DNA of 7,930 bases from Quisquiliibacterium sp. (GTDB taxonomy: Bacteria > Pseudomonadota > Gammaproteobacteria > Burkholderiales > Burkholderiaceae_E), in the NCBI GenBank assembly GCA_030830765.1, contig JAURMJ010000109.1, positions 1 through 7,930 of the forward strand. Direction: 5' to 3'. How positions within the stretch are numbered: the stretch's first letter is position 1; the number at the start of each line of letters is the position of its first letter. The notes beneath the pieces are model-generated. The model saw nothing but the letters and a program-made list of their open reading frames with translations, was not told where the DNA came from and ran no database searches. Below are positions 5,832 to 7,930 of this stretch, piece after piece. The position numbers and the translations under genes were made by a program.

Positions 5832-6988
5832 ATGCGACAAGCGATGCCATCGTGATCGGCGCCGGCATTGTCGGCATCAGTTGTGCGCTCAGACTTGCGC
5901 AAAGAGGATTGTCGGTCAGGCTGATTGAGCGCGAGATCGCACCGGCAACAGGTTCGACCGGACGCAGCGCGGCCGGGGTGCGTCATCAGTTCAGCGAAGC
6001 AGTCAACGTGCAGTTGTCGCGCGATTCAATTGCTGAATATCGCGCCATGTCACAAAGCGGCTATCGACCGATCGGCTATCTGTTTCTGGTTCCAGAGAGT
6101 GACTGGCCAGCGCAGCTCGACGCCATTGCAATGCAGCGCGCAATGGGCCTGACTGTGGAAGCCTTGACGCCTCAGGAAGCAGCCCGCATCCTGCCGTCGA
6201 ACCTGAACGGCATCGCGGGCGCGAGCTGGTGTGCCGATGACGGCATCGTCGACCCGCATAGCATTTGCATGGCGTGGCTTTCACAGGCGCGGGCCCTGGG
6301 CGTGAAGCTGCAGACCTCCAGCGAGGTCTGCGCAATCGAGCAGACGCCCGGCGGCTGGCAGATCCAATGCCAGGACTCGCGCGACCGCAGTGCGCAGTTG
6401 CATCAGGCGCCGATCCTTGTGAACGCCGCCGGTGCCTGGGCCGGCCAGGTCGCTGCGCTGGCCGGGCTGAACGTGCCTGTCGGCCCAGCGCGCCGCATGA
6501 TCTTCGTGACCGGCCCATTGCCTGAATCATTGCGCCGCGCACACTGGTATCCGCTGACCGTCGATATGACGACCGGTTTCTGGCTGCGCTCCGAGCACGA
6601 GCGCCTGATCTTCGGCCTGAGTAATCCTCAGGACAGCGGGTTTTCTCAGGGTATCGACTGGGAATGGTTGGAACCGACCTGCGAGGCCGCACTCGAACGC
6701 TTTCCCTGGTTCGAGCAACTGAGCATTGATCGCCGCGCCAGCTGGTGGGGCTATTACGAAGACACGCCGGATCACAATCCGATCCTCGGCGCGATGCCAG
6801 GGATGTCAGGATGGATCAACGCCTGTGGATTCTCCGGGCATGGCGTCCAGCAGGCAGCCGCTACAGGGCGATTGATCGCACAGGAAGCGCTGGGCGAGCG
6901 GACCTCGATTGATCTTTCGACACTCCGGATTGAACGCTTCTCAGGGCAAACCGATCCTGGAAAAGCCAGTGAGCGGCTGATCGTCTGA
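5828..6988 (+). CDS. DAO-family FAD-dependent oxidoreductase
   Basis: This is a flavoenzyme of the D-amino acid oxidase/sarcosine oxidase/glycine oxidase superfamily, expected to oxidise a C-N bond of an amine or amino acid; the substrate cannot be read from the sequence. The N terminus has the Rossmann dinucleotide motif GAGIVG (11-16) with the acidic ribose-binding E34 at the end of strand 2. GSTGRSAAGVRHQFS (42-56) is the usual second FAD contact. ADDGIVDPHS (136-145), VNAAGAWA (198-205), TPDHNPILG (313-321) and GFSGHGVQQAAATGRLIA (334-351) are family hallmarks. There is no signal peptide or membrane segment, so it is probably cytoplasmic. The 386-residue length is typical. The ATG overlaps the radical SAM stop as ATGA and has AGGAG upstream, which implies translational coupling and perhaps a shared pathway. 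A sarcosine oxidase beta-subunit-like or D-amino acid dehydrogenase role is possible, but no partner subunit genes are adjacent. Confidence 0.92.
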   Translation: MNATSDAIVIGAGIVGISCALRLAQRGLSVRLIEREIAPATGSTGRSAAGVRHQFSEAVNVQLSRDSIAEYRAMSQSGYRPIGYLFLVPESDWPAQLDAIAMQRAMGLTVEALTPQEAARILPSNLNGIAGASWCADDGIVDPHSICMAWLSQARALGVKLQTSSEVCAIEQTPGGWQIQCQDSRDRSAQLHQAPILVNAAGAWAGQVAALAGLNVPVGPARRMIFVTGPLPESLRRAHWYPLTVDMTTGFWLRSEHERLIFGLSNPQDSGFSQGIDWEWLEPTCEAALERFPWFEQLSIDRRASWWGYYEDTPDHNPILGAMPGMSGWINACGFSGHGVQQAAATGRLIAQEALGERTSIDLSTLRIERFSGQTDPGKASERLIV

Positions 6989-7061
6989 ACCGACTTACGG
7001 CAGACCGGCTGAACAAGCTAGACCGAGCAATTCTTCTGGGCCGAGCCGCATCAGATTCGGA

Positions 7062-7930
7062 TCAGCCAGCTCCAGGACGCTTGCGCTGAGCCCAACGCTC
7101 CTTGAAGGTCGGCCCCGTCGGCGCGATCACATCGCGATGATCGGTCCAGCCACTGCGTACAGGGAGCTTGCCGACCCGACCCTGTTTACGGCCGGCCAGT
7201 TTGAGGAGCCGTGAAGCGATCCTCACCATCGGACGATACAGCGCCGGGCGGGCGGCTGCGAATCGCCAGGCTGCAAGCCCGAAGCGTTCAGTCCACGGCC
7301 GCAACCCCCGTTCAAGCTGCTTTTCACGCAGTTTACGCAGCAGATCCGGCAGCGGAATCTTCATCGGACAGACCACATGGCACTCGCCGCACATCGTGGC
7401 CGCCTGGGGCAGATCGAGTGCGTTTTCAATGCCGGTGTATGAAGGCGTCAGCACCGAACCCATCGGCCCCGGGTAGACCCAGCCATAGGTATGACCTCCG
7501 ATCTTCTGGTAGACCGGACAATGGTTCATGCAGGCGCCGCAGCGAATGCAGCGCAGCATGTCCTGGAACTCGCCACCGATCAGACCGCTGCGACCACCGT
7601 CGACCAGTACGAAATAGGTGTGCTCCGGACCATCAAGTTCGTCTGGCGCTCGGGTACCGGTCAGAATCGAGAAGTAGTTGGAAATCGACTGCCCGGTGGC
7701 CGAGCGCGGCAACAGTCGCGCGACAGCCGCCAGATCATCCAGCGTGGGCAGCACTTTTTCGATGCCGGTGACCACCACATGCACCTTGGGCAATACCGTA
7801 CACATGCCCTCGTTGCCCTCGTTGGTGAAGATCGCGACCGATCCGGTCTCGGCGACCAGAAAGTTCCCACCCGAAACGCCCATGTCGGACGACAGAAATT
7901 GCGGACGCAGGAACTCACGCGCCTCGCGAG
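7062..7930 (-). CDS. lutB: LutB/LldF-type iron-sulfur protein of L-lactate oxidation, 3' part
   Basis: LutB is the iron-sulfur subunit of the LutABC L-lactate dehydrogenase complex, which oxidises lactate to pyruvate on the cytoplasmic side. The frame stays open to the right edge (REAREFLRPQFLSSD precedes the ATG at 7883), so the true start lies outside; about 290 of the usual 460-480 residues are present. Numbering from that internal Met: the LUD-domain segment MGVSGGNFLVAETGSV (1-16) and NEGNEGMC (21-28); a first cluster motif CIRCGACMNHCP (C112, C115, C118, C122; bases 7550-7518); HTYGWVYPGPMGSVLTP (131-147); a second motif CGECHVVCP (C165, C168, C172); and IPLPDLLRKLR (176-186). The C-terminal tail ending in TFKERWAQRKRPG resembles the DUF3390-type end. 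It converges on the FAD oxidoreductase with 73 bases between stops. No lutC follows downstream, so partner genes would have to lie upstream, outside the window. Confidence 0.92.
   Translation of the reverse strand, partial: REAREFLRPQFLSSDMGVSGGNFLVAETGSVAIFTNEGNEGMCTVLPKVHVVVTGIEKVLPTLDDLAAVARLLPRSATGQSISNYFSILTGTRAPDELDGPEHTYFVLVDGGRSGLIGGEFQDMLRCIRCGACMNHCPVYQKIGGHTYGWVYPGPMGSVLTPSYTGIENALDLPQAATMCGECHVVCPMKIPLPDLLRKLREKQLERGLRPWTERFGLAAWRFAAARPALYRPMVRIASRLLKLAGRKQGRVGKLPVRSGWTDHRDVIAPTGPTFKERWAQRKRPGAG

Noticed and set aside
6003..6692. A 229-codon Arg/Ser-rich minus-strand frame opposite the FAD oxidoreductase
   Set aside because: The composition is typical of an antisense shadow frame and it opposes a gene with intact FAD-binding motifs.
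5828..6988. Naming the oxidoreductase as D-amino acid dehydrogenase (dadA) or sarcosine oxidase
   Set aside because: The shared superfamily motifs do not fix the substrate, and no partner genes such as alanine racemase or other sarcosine oxidase subunits are adjacent.
6989..7061. Terminator hairpin between the convergent oxidoreductase and LutB-type genes
   Set aside because: Only 4-base complementary pieces (CCGA/TCGG) were found, which is too weak to call.
7211..7771. A 186-codon plus-strand frame opposite the LutB-type gene
   Set aside because: It is antisense to conserved iron-sulfur motifs and its product is low-complexity Arg/Ser/Pro-rich.

Overview
This window (GC-rich, roughly 60% by eye, densely coding) looks like chromosomal DNA of a proteobacterium, most likely a betaproteobacterium of the Burkholderiales. 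The main support is the order bpt (aspartate/glutamate leucyltransferase) followed by a class 2 pyrD, a familiar housekeeping arrangement in that group, together with the protein sequences themselves. The taxonomic call is an inference. I see no tRNA, rRNA, CRISPR array, transposase or integrase.

Layout: (1) 1-2237, plus strand: the 3' part of bpt, complete pyrD, and a gene for a secreted PCu(A)C copper chaperone. (2) 2311-3997, minus strand: a compact three-gene cobalt-type nitrile hydratase operon, read alpha subunit, beta subunit, then P14K-type accessory protein. Both junctions are 4-base ATGA overlaps. (3) 3998-4232: a 235-base divergent intergenic region with short direct repeats, presumably holding promoters for the nitrile hydratase operon and the genes on its right. 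(4) 4233-6988, plus strand: a TTG-started B12-binding radical SAM protein of the DUF4080 kind, coupled by an ATGA overlap to a DAO-family FAD-dependent oxidoreductase. (5) 7062-7930, minus strand: the C-terminal part of a LutB/LldF-type iron-sulfur protein of L-lactate oxidation, running off the right edge.

How the genes fit together: the nitrile hydratase trio is a self-contained unit. Alpha carries the CTLCSC claw that binds non-corrin cobalt, beta completes the active site, and the accessory protein is expected to deliver cobalt to alpha. No amidase, aldoxime dehydratase or cobalt transporter lies in the window, so the amide product must be handled by genes elsewhere. The radical SAM/FAD oxidoreductase pair has no assignable pathway and is the least understood part of the window. 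It is notable that two predicted cobalt users, one corrin and one non-corrin, are divergently transcribed from one intergenic region. The flanking genes look like ordinary housekeeping or respiratory metabolism. I did not find clear evidence for a wholly new system; the leads most worth following are the radical SAM/oxidoreductase pair and the repeat-bearing divergent region.
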